A DNA stretch of 64,000 bases, from positions 5,338,516 to 5,402,515 of the forward strand of contig CM034233.1 in the NCBI GenBank assembly GCA_019916065.1, read 5' to 3'. Below, piece by piece: positions 48,922 through 60,700 of this stretch; position 1 is the first letter of the stretch; each line of letters begins with the position of its first letter. Source of the stretch: Vitellaria paradoxa (lineage: Eukaryota > Streptophyta > Magnoliopsida > Ericales > Sapotaceae). Under the pieces are notes generated by a model. That model did not search any database. It was not told where the DNA came from and saw only the letters and a list, made by a program, of their open reading frames with translations. The position numbers were made by a program, and so were the translations under genes.

Positions 48922-51900
48922 ATGGTCGGATCATACGAGAATCATTCGGGTCTAATAAGGCCTGCAAATGTTCAAGGTAATTCGAACTTTAAACCAGTTT
49001 GTTTGTGCAGTCTCCGTACAGAAATGACTGATTTGGTTCATACATCTGTAGGTACAGATTCAATATTTAGAAGCCTAATGTGAAAATCATGATTTTATTG
49101 ATTAATTACAGGGGCATTGCATCCCGGAGTTGGCAAGTCCACAGCCGGAATGGGGAATAACCGGAGAGCACTGAGTAAGATTGACAGGAATATAATGGAT
49201 GCTTCTCCTTACCCTTGTGCAACTAACAAGAGAGGAGCATTGCCTGAGTAATTTCTTAGACCCTTTTCCTTGATTTTGATTTTTGTTTCTAAAAATGAAA
49301 TAGATTTTTAAAATTGTTTTTAAAGGTAAATTATTTTTAAAAGCACTTTTAATTTTGAAGATGGACTTGGGAAAATGCCTTTTACGTTTGAAGGCAGATT
49401 CCTAAAACATAACTTCAACTATTTCAATTGAAGGCGCATTTTGGATATTACCCTTCTCTTTTGACTACTTAGGTTTACAAAATGAACAAAGTTCTAAAAA
49501 ACTTGATTATAGGGGAAAAACTATTTCTTCGGTGGTTCAATTCTTCTTGTTAATGGTGCACCCAGAGACTTTTTCTTGTATCCATTTGACTTTCATCGTG
49601 TTTGATATTCAGAAACCATGGAGTCTGTAATCGGAACCAACCTGTTCCAGCATATCGGCCAATTACTAGGTACTGACTTGACCCTTTGTTTGTTGTGGGC
49701 CTTGAGGATGTCTGAATTTGCACCCATAATTTTATGCCTCTATTGAGATTTGTGTTTGATTGTGCTGTGGATTTAGGAAGTTTGCTGCACAATTGGCTAA
49801 TAAGCAGCAGCAAATACCGCATGAGGTACTCTCTATGGGGACAGGGTGCTAGAAAATTTCTAGTTATTATTTCTCATTTGAGAATATGGGGTTGGTCTTA
49901 ATCAGGCTTAGGATGATTCTTATCAATAGGAAACAAAGAAACTGGTCCAAGCAGTTCCAGTTCCCCCTAAATCAGAAGATTGTATTATCATAGATGAGGA
50001 TGAATACAAGGAAGCCAGTGACTTCCCCGTGCCAATGTTTGTGCAACACACTGAGGCAATGCTAAAGGAAATCGATCGAATGGTATTTGGAATTTTGGAT
50101 TCCGTTTACTGTCAAGATGTGATCATATTTCACATCCTGGTATTGGATTTCTTTTCTCCAGCCAAGCATCATGAAGGTTTTTTTTTTTTTTTTTTTTGGT
50201 AGGACGACGACGAAATGGAAGATATAATTGAAGAGCCAGTTTTGGACATAGACAGTGGTGATAAGAGGAATCCACTTGCAGTTGTCGATTATATTGATGA
50301 TATATATGCCTACTACAAGAAAGTAGAGGTGGTAAATGCCTTTTGTGCTCCTTTCCATTCAATTGTTGAGCATCTAGGTGTTATATATAGTTTAAGCTAG
50401 CATGTTTCTTTACAAACATTATCTAGGATTGATATATCTTCAATTGAAATTAGTGGTCTTCTTGTCACAATGAGGTGGATCATGATTTGAACTATTGCTA
50501 ATTTGACTTTCTCGCCAACACTGAAATTGTAATTTTCCTGATCATTCTTTTGGAGAATCATTCTATATGATAGAAGTTGATCGTCAAACCTTAGATTTGT
50601 GAACTACTAAATGTAAGAGTTTTTGTGCGACTGTAGAAGTCCTTTCACTGCATTTTTTCGTTCCTTTAGATTTATGTTCCAATGGATGGATTATATTTTT
50701 TTTTAACAAACGCCTTTTGAATTTTTTGATCTACTTAAACCAATGGTAGGTAGAATAAGCTTGGTTTTTTAGCCCCCGTCAACCAGTTGTCTGTGCGTTT
50801 GTTTTTTATGTTCTTGTTCTATCTTATATTCATAGAGTATGAATTTGGTGTAATTGCCATATCATCAATCTAACGTGATGTAACAAATCAATAAAATTAA
50901 AGTATATGTGCACTTTAATTCCTAATCATCAAAATATGAAATTTAAATTTTATAAATTTAAGTTTCCCACCTAAAACAAAGTGTGTTGTTCTACGATTAA
51001 AAATTTAACATGCACAAATATGTTTACTTCATTGGTTTATTACACCATGTAATGTTGATGATATTGTATTACCGTTGCACTGAATATTTTCTCTATTAGT
51101 AGGAGAAAAGTTGCGTCCATCTAAGCCTCCCCAAATACCGCAATGAGGAAATCTCATGGGATGCTTTATTTTATTTTATTTTATTTTTTTTCCAGCTTAA
51201 ATTCTTTTGGTGGGTAACTTTCTTTTTTTCCTAAGTTTTTGGAGGGTAACTCACCTTAGTCCCTGCCCTTCTATTCCGTTGACAAAATTCTGTACTTTAA
51301 GGAAGGGAAATTAGCCAACAAGAAATAAAATAGCAGGATGATGACAAAGATCCATAATGGTTGATTATGGCTGGAAAATAAACAAAGTTGAATTAAGAAA
51401 ATCTTGTAACCTGCGGTTTTTATATTTTTACCGAGCAAATTTTTTCTCATTTTTAACTGCAGAATTCTAGCTGCATCTCATCAAATTATATGGCACAGCA
51501 ATTCGACATTAATGAAAGGATGAGAGCAATTCTAATTGACTGGCTTATTGAGGTAATATGATATGAAGTTCTGTTTTATAATGTTACAATTAGAAGGTGT
51601 TTGGTTGGTCAAAACTAACCAAAACCCACAAACTTTTATTAATTTTTTATATTTTCTTCTAATTAAATTTTATCACATATCACTTTTACATCAAATTTTT
51701 GTATTTTTATAGTACTTTTGACCAAACTTTTACCAGCCAAACACCCCCTTAATGGTTTGGAAAATGAAATTATAGACAGCCTCACGAACCATCATTCAAA
51801 TGAGCAGGTGCACTACAAGTTCGAACTGATGGATGAGACTTTATATCTGACTGTCAATCTAATCGATAGATTCTTAGCAGTCCAACCGGTCGTGAGGAAG

Positions 51901-53040
51901 AAACTCCAGCTTGTTGGGGTGACAGCCATGCTGCTTGCTTGCAAATACGAAGAAGTTTCAGTTCCGGTTGTAGAGGATCTCATTGTCATTTCTGATAAGG
52001 CTTATGGCAGAGAAGAAGTGCTTCAGATGGTTGGGCTATGATGCTCTGTCAGTTAATTTTTTTTTTTACTCACTTTTTACATCATTGGAACTAGAATATG
52101 CAACTCATTTTCCCATTGCTTGCAGGAGAAATTAATTATCAACACACTGCAGTTCAATCTATCAGTCCCCACTCCTTACGTGTTTATGAGGAGGTTTCTC
52201 AAAGCTGCTCAATCCGACAAAAAAGTTCGTAGTTTTAGTAATAATTCTGGATTTTAATTTTATTTTATTTTATTTTTTCAATTTACCCACCAATTTTATT
52301 TCTCTACATGTCATTGAACCAGCTGGACCTTCTGTCCTTCTTCATGCTGGAACTGTGCCTGGTTGAGTATGAAATGCTTAAGTTCCAACCTTCCTTATTA
52401 GCTGCTGCCGCAATCTTCACCGCTCAGTGTACTCTCAGTGGGTACAGGCAATGGAGTCAGACCTGCAAGAGGCATACTAACTACTCTGAAGATCAGCTCT
52501 TGTGAGTGCTGCTCTCTCTCTCTCTCTCTCTTCTTCAGAAAATAATTATACCAATAATGCTCGATGCTGATGATGTATGTGTTGTATGAAACAGGGGAGG
52601 CTGACGTAACTTTGTTACATTAACCTCGTGGCATTTATTGAGAACCGTTAGATTTTAATCTAATAGTCTAGATATATTCACGCTATTTTAATTCAAAATA
52701 AATATGAATGCATCTGAACCATAACTAACGATTTTGATTGAAAGTTACGGAGGAGCAGGCATTACTATGTCAGCTTCCCAAATCCGTATTAGCTGATTTT
52801 AATGCTAATATCAGCCCCCAAATCCGTGTTGTAATATTAGCTGATTTTTGCGCTGTTCTTTGGTATTTTTCTATCGACAGGGAATGTTCAAGGCTGATGG
52901 TTACTTTCCATCAGAAGGCACTGACAGGCACTGCAAAACTCACTGGCGTGCGCAGAAAGTATAGCACATCTAAATTTGGCTCTGCTGCGAAAACTGCACC
53001 TGCTCACTTTCTGTTGGACGAGGAGGGTATGTTTTTATAG
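48922..53040 (+). CDS. CYCB2: B2-type mitotic cyclin, complete
   Basis: Regulatory subunit of the mitotic cyclin-dependent kinase, acting at G2/M in the nucleus. Eleven exons: 48922-48976, 49112-49247, 49613-49669, 49777-49825, 49930-50082, 50203-50328, 51463-51552, 51808-52029, 52126-52224, 52323-52501 and 52881-53040. They make 1326 nt and 441 aa, with all phases closing. Residues 36-44 hold the destruction box [10 protein letters not shown]. The B2-type linker contains [19 protein letters not shown]. The cyclin N box runs from about residue 205, with [18 protein letters not shown] including the B-type HxKF signature, through [11 protein letters not shown]. The cyclin C box includes [20 protein letters not shown] and ends with HRKYS-like [15 protein letters not shown]. 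Intron 7 has a Tourist-like MITE. No frame breaks, so it is predicted functional. Confidence 0.96.
51593..51748. mobile_element. Tourist-like MITE in cyclin intron 7
   Basis: A 156-bp element with ends GAAGGTGTTTGGTTGGTCAA and CCAGCCAAACACCCCC, inverted to each other, and TTA directly outside on both sides (51590-51592 and 51749-51751). This is the PIF/Harbinger (Tourist) layout. It ends about 60 bp before the exon 8 acceptor, leaving the splice site intact. Confidence 0.78.
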
Positions 53041-54829
53041 CAGGGCTGAATAGAAGCAAATCGGTTACTCAATGAACAGTGCCCAACTTAAAGGGAAAAT
53101 CCAGTACCTGCGATGTGGGTTGGGGTGTAATTTGCGCAACATAAGTTGCCCGTGTAGCCGTTGAAGACATATGAGCGTACATAAACTATTCATATGATGT
53201 ATTAGAACTTACTTTCGGGCAATGTGAGATCTGCTGGGGATGATAAACTTCTTGTTGGTTTGTTGGAATGAAAGATGTTACTTATTTACTTAGTTTAGTT
53301 ATGAATGGATGGATTATTGTTGATTCTTGTTCAGTCCAGAGATGAAAACTTGTCTGAAATCACTTGAGGTAAATTGTCTGCAATACTACTACACGAAGAG
53401 CAATCAAAACACCAACTCTGACTTCCTAGTAATTTATTATAATTCTCAATAAAAATTTAGTGACTCAGAACTCTACCGATTTATTACAGTTCTTAACAAA
53501 TCGCGTAATTAATGGGTAAACCGGAGAACACGTGGCTAGTTCCTCCACCATACCTGCCAAGCAAGTTGCAAGATTAGAACTCGCGTCATTTACGTAGGGA
53601 ACAAATCCGCTGGCTGACAAGGCTGAATCCCGGAGGGCTTCCTTGTGAGTTGTGAGCATAAATATAAGGTTAGCCATTTGCCAGGGAATTCTTTGGAGTA
53701 TGGATGCTAATTGCTTCCTGCATTTAGTTTTCTTCAATTTATGTTTACATATGTCAAAATATAATAAACAACTTAAATAATTAATTTATTTTAAATCATA
53801 TCAAATTCGTATTGCCTAATATCGTCATCCGGCCTTCTCATAACTCGCGTGGTCCAATATTGCAATTCTTGTCAAAAGACTCAAAACATATCACAATTAA
53901 ACGGGGCACCTCCACTGAAGCGTGCAAGCTAACTTGGACTTAGAAGGCATTTGACTGTTTCTAAACAGGTTAAACCAACTGATGAGCCCAGGCTAAAATA
54001 AATTAAAAGATAAAATGTAATTTAAATGAAAAAATTATCACTTAACGAATTACCCATTACTCGAACCCGGTAATCCAAACGGGTCAATGAACTAAGGGTT
54101 GGGTTTGATTCACAACCCAAAACACGGCCCTTTACACGGTGTTATGGTGATGTTCAGCACCCAGCAGTTAGAGTTGGACTGTTTCATCAAGTGGCTTGGA
54201 TTCATGTCTCTTTGTAGATATATGAAGTACTGAGAGTATCGTAAAGTGCAACCTAGAAGTTTTTGTTAGAGGGTCAATATCATCTCCCTAATATAAGATT
54301 TTGTGATTTTATAATTCTAATTATTCAAATATAAACTTGTTTTAATTATATGTTTAAAAAAAATTGATAAAAATTATAAAATGCATCACATTACCTATAT
54401 ATTTAATGTGTATTCTGATGTATTTGATGAGTGTATCCATTTTATATTATTATTTATAAATACGATACTTATTTTAAAGTATTTGTCTTTCATAAATTTA
54501 TAATTGCACCATAATAACTATTTACTTTTGTTCACCCTACCTTGCTAGCGGAGAAGCCTAAAAAAATTTCATGAATAATGTTATGCAATTAAAATTTAAA
54601 AAAAAAAATTTCTTTTGATGAGAACAATGTAGTTTCTTATGAGCCAATCACTATTAAATAAATAACATTTTATTACCATTGTTACATAAATTAATTCCTT
54701 AAAATAGTATTTTATTATAATTATTTAGTACAAAGTTTTAGTAGAGTGGCATTTTTCAAATTTGATAGAAGAAAAATAAATTATATTTAATTATAATTAT
54801 ACCACTGTTATATCTTCATTAGGGGTGAT
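53041..54829. other. Cyclin 3' flank and intergenic DNA
   Basis: Cyclin B 3' UTR to about 53450, then an isolated ORF (listed), then AT-rich DNA. No further gene was recognised. Confidence 0.45.
53465..53737 (-). CDS. Isolated 90-aa ORF, unknown, doubtful
   Basis: The minus-strand frame starts MKKTKCRKQLASILQRI and includes ALRDSALSASGFVPYVNDAS and GMVEELATCSPVYPLITRF. Base composition is closer to coding than its surroundings, and the text looks protein-like, but I recognise no family. It could be the last exon of an unseen minus-strand gene, a gene fragment, or chance. Confidence 0.25.
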   Translation of the reverse strand: MKKTKCRKQLASILQRIPWQMANLIFMLTTHKEALRDSALSASGFVPYVNDASSNLATCLAGMVEELATCSPVYPLITRFVKNCNKSVEF

Positions 54830-55196
54830 ACCGGTCTGGTTTAGTTCGATTTTGTCTAGTTTTGGGCTATTTATGGGACCAGACTGGATTTTGATTTGAA
54901 ATTTTTCAAAATCGGAACCGGTTGATATAATTCAGTTTCGGTTCAACAGGTGTCGGTTCGGTTTTCATTCGGTTTCGGTTTCAATCCGATTTCCATTCGG
55001 TTCCGTTTCAATCCGGTTTCCATTCTAAACTACAATTTACAATTTTGAGCCAAGCCCAATATAAAAAAAAAAAAAAAATCAATTCTGACCTAATATATTA
55101 AAAAACCTATAAAAATTACATTAATGTGACTTTCAAGCCCATTACGAATCCAAAAAACGTTTTCACCTTTAGCCCACGGCTCAGTTTCCTCCATTG

Positions 55197-55310
55197 TGGC
55201 ATTATAAGCAATTGGTGCGTGTTATCAAGTGGTAAAGTCATCACTTGAAAACTTTGAAATCTTGAGTTCGAGTCCCAACCACTACATTTTGCTACACACT
55301 TGTATTATAA
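55197..55310 (+). mobile_element. SINE-like tRNA-derived insert inside the MITE
   Basis: An A-box-like TATCAAGTGGTAAAGTCATC and a B-box GAGTTCGAGTCCCAACC are spaced as in tRNA-derived elements. ATTATAA occurs on both sides (about 55201 and 55311), possibly a short target-site duplication. There is no A tail. The 3' end is part of a following 68-bp duplication. Confidence 0.5.
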
Positions 55311-55417
55311 CCTGGTTCAGTCCAATTCAATTCGGTTCTAAAACCCTCAAAATCACTACATTTTGCTACACACTTGTATTATAACTGGTTCAATTCAGTT
55401 CAATTCGATTCTAAAGC
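55282..55417 (+). repeat. 68-bp tandem duplication
   Basis: Two adjacent units, each starting CACTACATTTTGCTACACAC and continuing to a CCCTCAAAA end. They differ by a few substitutions and small indels. It lies within the hAT MITE and copies the 3' end of the SINE-like insert. Confidence 0.8.
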
Positions 55418-55648
55418 CCTCAAAACTAGAAACCAAATCAGTTTCAAAAATTTAAAAATTTTTAAACCTGAAACCAAACCAAATTTTAAAAAATCGATTT
55501 ACAAAATCCAGTTCAGTCCGATTTTTTCAGATCGATCCGATTTTTCAAGTTTCTTATAACACCCCTAATCTTCATGGTACAACATTTTTGTAGATTTCCA
55601 ACCAAAGAGCTCGAGGGCTTAGGCTAATTCATGGGGGAAAAATTCAAC

Positions 55649-55698
55649 TTCTGTTGCGAGGACTTGAACCTGAGTCCTAATTAACTAGACTACAGCGA
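55649..55698 (-). pseudogene. tRNA-Glu pseudogene lacking the anticodon arm
   Basis: The minus strand carries a GTAGTCTAGTTAATTAGGA D-arm and an AGGTTCAAGTCCT T-arm closely matching the tRNA-Glu at 56143-56215, but about 22 nt comprising the anticodon arm are missing, and the acceptor stem is mismatched. It cannot decode. It is preceded by the same CCAACCAAAGAGCTCGA flank as the intact gene, so it derives from duplication of the locus. Confidence 0.75.
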
Positions 55699-55932
55699 AA
55701 TTGCAAGGGTGGGTCGATTGTTTTAAATATGGTTCGAGTCTTTACGAGCCTAATTTTATATTGAATGAAAAATTAACATATATATTAAATTATCAACAAT
55801 TCTTTAAATATAGCTAACAATAGTAAAATAATTTATTATAGATTTATAAAAAAATACAACACGTGATCCTCTAAAAAAAAACTAAAAAACAAAAAATGAA
55901 ACATGCGCTCAACCACTAACAATTTTGGGAAT

Positions 55933-56132
55933 TTTTAATTAAAAAAAGAAATTTAATATCAAAATAAATAATAAATAATAATAGTAAATTCTTCCAACCA
56001 AAGAGCTCGAAGGTGATGGGGAAAAAACAAAATTTTAATTAAAAAAAGAAATTTAATATCAAAATAAATAACAAATAATAATAGTAAATTCTTCCAACCA
56101 AAGAGCTCGAAGGTGAGGGGGGAAAAAAACAA
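55933..56132. repeat. Two 100-bp tandem units next to tRNA-Glu
   Basis: Units 55933-56032 and 56033-56132 align at exactly 100 bp with few differences. Each holds AAAAAAAGAAATTTAATATC, AATAATAGTAAATTCTTCC and CCAACCAAAGAGCTCGAAGG. A partial third copy of the last block is at about 55597-55614. Confidence 0.85.
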
Positions 56133-56142
56133 AAAAGTAAGT

Positions 56143-56215
56143 TTCCGTTGCCGGGACTTGAACCCGGGTCTCTCGGGTGAGAGCCGAGTATCCTAACCAC
56201 CTAGACTACAACGGA
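56143..56215 (-). tRNA. tRNA-Glu (anticodon CTC)
   Basis: A 73-nt gene without intron. On the minus strand the acceptor stem TCCGTTG pairs with CAACGGA, and A is the discriminator base. The D arm is GTCTAGGTGGTTAGGAT, the anticodon arm CTCGG-CTCTCAC-CCGAG gives anticodon CTC, and the T arm is CCGGGTTCAAGTCCCGG. All stems pair perfectly, so it looks functional. CCA is not encoded, as usual for nuclear tRNAs. A T run downstream (minus strand) from GTTTTTTT at about 56124-56132 can serve as pol III terminator. Confidence 0.95.
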
Positions 56216-57715
56216 GTTGTCAGTCTGCGCCAATTGTTTTACATATGAGCGATATGCTTACAAGCACTGCTACCACTTCGCCCGCAGCAATTGCAACTTT
56301 AAAATGGATGGAAAATGAAGATATGCAAAATGAAAAAATAAAAAATAAGACCAGTTATTTTGGTTTACTTTGGAAATGATGAGTTTTAAATTTTTTTTTT
56401 GGTTTTATTATTTTTTCATCTTACATGATTTTTTTGCAAACAAAATTTATTTATTATTTTCAATAATTTTTAGGCATATTATTTATTTTTATAAAAAATT
56501 CCAAAAAAATGAAAAGAAGCCAATATTTTATAAAAAAAGAAAAGTGATTTCTCATACGTTCGTAATTTTCTTATAATTTTTTTATAAACATAAATAAATT
56601 CTAAAAAGTTAAAAAATTAAATTTTAATAAAAATTATAAAAAATAAACTAATTATTCCAAATCGCCCAGGTGTCGTGTCGAGGGACCACGGAGCTCCAGT
56701 ATAATTTGAGAGAGAGAGAGAGAGACTCACGTTTGTCGTTAGATGCCAGAGAAACGTGGCGCCAGCTGTCATCGGTACGTACCGCTAAACGCCACAAAAT
56801 ATAAATCATTTGGTAAATGTCAGTCCGTTTGTTCTGGACCATAAATTCACCGAAAATATCTTTTACCAGAAGCTGACTTGGACATCCTCACCCTCTGATT
56901 TCAGTCCCAACGCCGACTTGCCCAAAGTCATGATCTCCAGCTCCCCCCTTCCTTTTCCTCCTCTCTGTATACACATATATGCGTATAATTTTGTATGCAT
57001 TTACATAAACCTATATGCACGATGAGGTAGAAATATCTACCACTTCATTTCCTGGTTCGGTTTGACGACGGAGATGGTTCCTTGATTGTGATCGGGTAGC
57101 ACCACGATCCACCGTAAATTTTCTCTTGAAAATCAACGAAATTTGTTAGGTTTGGATTCTCATCGATCCGATTCGATTTCTTCTTCATTCGTTTATATCC
57201 ATTATGCTAGAGTTTTTGTCTTCTACCTGGATCTTTTGATGTCTAACCATGGGTTTCTGGCGTCAGATATTTTCCGACTTTTCTTGTGGTTGGATAAGAA
57301 TGCGGTGAAAGATGAGGATAGGTTTGGAGTTGCAAATTGTTGACTCGTTTACAGTTTTGTTTGGGTGGGGTTTGGACTTTTGCATCTGCTGAAGGGTTTC
57401 TAGCGATTTCGGGGATTGTCTCAATTGTGACATTTGAAACTATCAAAGATTATATATATATATATATATAAGTATTGTTTTTCCTTTCGGTTGATGAGGA
57501 AATTTCAGTGGTCGCATCTGATATTTTCAGCAATATTGGGAAGGCATTCATGATCTTAGCTTTCTCTTCTCGACTTGTTTTGTTCGGATTTGCTTTGTTT
57601 TTACATAGAAAATTCAATTAATAGAATTAAATCTTTTTGTTATAAATAGTTTTGTTTTATTTTTTCAGTCTTAACAGTAAAGTGAGTGAAGAAAGCTGGT
57701 TGACTACAAACAGAG
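56216..57715. other. 5' flank and 5' UTR of the BTB gene
   Basis: 56280-56650 is AT-rich without features. GA repeats occur at 56710-56726. From about 56860 composition rises; a CT-rich leader (CCCCCCTTCCTTTTCCTCC) near 56945 and a TATA-like TATATGCGTATAA near 56977 suggest the transcription start region. A TA microsatellite lies at 57452-57471, and TTTTTCAG at 57661-57668 may be the acceptor of a 5' UTR intron. Confidence 0.45.
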
Positions 57716-60700
57716 ATGACTGAGAAGCAGCCGAAGAAGTTCCTTAGAGTAGCACCCTTTGAGTGTGCTTGGCGTAACGATTTGAGGTTTAGGGAAGCTG
57801 GAAGGGGTTGTGTTGCTTTTGAAGCTTTTGCTTGTAATGATGTCACTGTTGTGTTTAGAGAGCATGTGGGTAGTCAGCATTACCATTACAAGAGGGATAA
57901 TAGTCCGCACTATACTGTGGTCATTGGTAGTCACAGGAATCGTAGATTGAAAATTGAGGTTGATGGGAAGACAGTTGTTGATGTGGCTGGGGTTGGGCTA
58001 TGTTGTTCTTCAGCTTTCCAGAGCTATTGGATCAGTATATACGATGGGTTGATTAGTATTGGCAAGGGAAGATACCCTTTTCAGAATCTTGTTTTCCAGT
58101 GGCGTGATTCAAATCCCAATTGTAGTGTTCAGTATGTGGGGCTTAGTAGCTGGGACAAGCATGTTGGGTATAGAAATGTGAATGTGTTGCCGCTAACACA
58201 AAATCATATATCCTTGTGGAAGCATGTGGATTGTGGTGAATATGAAGGAAAGGAGGATGGTGAAGAAGGAAAGGAGGATGGTGAAGAATTGATGGAAAAT
58301 GAAAATGGGAATTATGAAAACTGGGGGCTACAAAATTTTCTTGAGAATTGGGATCTATCTGATATATTCTTTATCGTTGGCAAGGAGGAAAAGGCTGTCC
58401 CGGCTCATAAGGTAGTCTTGGCAGCATCCGGGAATTTTAGCTCCAGTTTGTTGGACCAGGATGTCATCCATCTTGAAGACATCAGCTATCCAGTTCTTCA
58501 TGCATTTCTGCAATATATCTACACAGGCCATACAACGGTATTTACTGTATTTATGCTCATTTTTTTATTAATTGGCTTTTAGAACTTGATAGAAACTGCC
58601 TGCTAGTAATTTTATAGTTACTCTTGTTATATTTGAAATTCTGAAATGTTGAGAATTAAACATTTTTTATTTCAGAGAGAATCACTGCTTTTCTTTCTTT
58701 TTCCTTTTTTTTTTTTTTAAACTCTTGCATCGCTGGAATGAGGCCTATTATCATAGTTAGGTCCTTCTTTTTGGTATGATGCAAATAATCATTTTCAACT
58801 ATGGAAATGAATAGAGCCTTGTGGAAGTGTCCTGCCATTTCTATTATTCTACGCCTCTTGAACTCCAAAATTGACTGTTAGTGGTCGGCTTCAGGTGTTA
58901 TCTGTTTGCAATATTGTTTAAGTGAATCCTTATTGAATAAAATCTTTAAAAAAGTCATCCTTTTTGATTCTTGAAGTAGTTATGGTCTCGCTGTTATGGA
59001 TGATTGACTTAAAAAGTTTTTAAGATCCTATATGATCCTTGCTATTTATCAAATTAATAGACGATTGATTATGGACAAAAAATTGGACTACACGGTACCT
59101 TAATTATTCAGGCTACAGTTGACATGACATTGAAACTTATTGTTGGTAATTAGGGTACCTTTGGTCAATCAGTCACTTACTGTTGGTAATTGCATAATCA
59201 TCATGATTTCCGCACTGATGTTAATTTTTACGACAGTTTACATGGTTATGTAGATTTAATTTCTTACAATGCTTTTGATGTAGATTTCAGAGTCACAACT
59301 CAACTCCCTGAGGGCTCTGAGCTTAAAATATGAAGTGAGGCCATTGATGAAGCAGTGTGAAGAAATAGCTGAACGTTTTAAACTGAACAAAAAGTTGTTT
59401 GACTCGGGCATGAATGTGGAGATATCATATGCAAGTTCTAAGCCCCATTGTGGTGCAGCCTTTCCCTCTGGACTCCCCCTCAATAAGAAGAGACTGGAAC
59501 ACTTCCACATAACTAGCAAGTACAGTGATGTGGACATCTATGTTGACGGACATGGTCTTGTTGCCCGGTCACATAAAATTATCCTTTCTTCATGGAGTGT
59601 CCCACTTTTTAAGGTGAGTTAATTTCTCTCCTCCTCTTTCTCTGACCTGGGCCAATTATTTAATATTTATTCGAATAGTGAGAATAAAATATGATGGCTG
59701 ACCAGTATAATGTGATTAACAATTAGCTTTTTGTAGATCTTCACTATCTTCCAAGGTTTAGATAAATATCCCAGCTTTAAAAGGAAAAAGTTTGATGTGT
59801 TCAATTATTGAACTATTAGCTGGCAGTCGTGTTTTTTGGGAGTATGTTTAGCTTAAATAAGTTGGCACTTTCTTTTTGGTGCATAGTAATTTTTGTTCAG
59901 AACTTAAATGAGTATCCTGTTGTTTTTTATATACCGGACTAGAAGAGCCATAATTATTCTTCAACGAGAAGCTTGACATGGGTGCGACTGATGTGGTTAT
60001 GAGGTGACAAGAAGTCAACCTGATATCAATGTAACAAATTCAGTGTAATGTTGATAACCCAACTATGTGTTCATTACATCCATCTGCGATTCTGCAAAAG
60101 ACAGGAGAGGGCCTTCAAGAAAAAATCATAGTTTGCACATTGTATGCTGTGTGTTTTCCTTTTTGGGGGGTCTTTGAATTCAAATCATATTTCAGCATTA
60201 GGTCCAACATGTAAATTCTCTTCATGCATGGACTTGACATGTCTAATTAAGGGGTATGCAGTGACGATGATGGTTGTGTTCTCATAGCAATTTTGATGAT
60301 GACTTTATGGGATGGTTATTTAAGAAAATGGTTGCAATTTTCAGATGTTCACCAATGGAATGAGCGAGAGCATTTCCTCGAAGGTTCTTTTACAGGATGT
60401 GCCACTAGAAGCAGTTAAGATTATGCTTGAATTCATGTATTGTGGGGAACTCAATAAGGAAGACACCGCAGATATTGGTACCTTGCTACTCCAGCTTCTT
60501 CTATTGGCTGATCAATTTGGGGTTACTATCCTTCATCAGGAATGCTGCAAAACATTTTTGGAATGCCTCTCAGAGGTATTTTTGGTAATCCTTATGAACA
60601 AAATAGAATTGCTCAATTTTATTCATTATTATTTCTATGTGTTTTATCATTCTGCTAAAGTGCTAGTTGTATGGCTAGAAGTAAAAGAACGGAGAAGTGT

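Larger units (their letters stand above)
54830..55567. mobile_element. hAT-like MITE with CGGTTTCGGTTC-rich ends
   Basis: A 738-bp element with ends TAGGGGTGATACCGGT and TTATAACACCCCTA and a perfect 8-bp target-site duplication ATCTTCAT (54822-54829 and 55568-55575). The left part is rich in TTCGGTTTC words and the right part in CAGTTCAATTCGATT and GATCGATCCGA words. Non-coding. It contains a SINE-like stretch and a local duplication. Confidence 0.85.

Noticed and set aside
55197..55270. Functional tRNA gene at the B-box in the MITE
   Set aside because: The arms do not fold into a paired cloverleaf and there is no matching acceptor stem, so it was called SINE-like instead.
57143..57343. 66-aa ORF before the BTB start codon
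   Set aside because: It shows no family similarity, lies in the probable 5' UTR intron, and is not joined to the conserved BTB frame.
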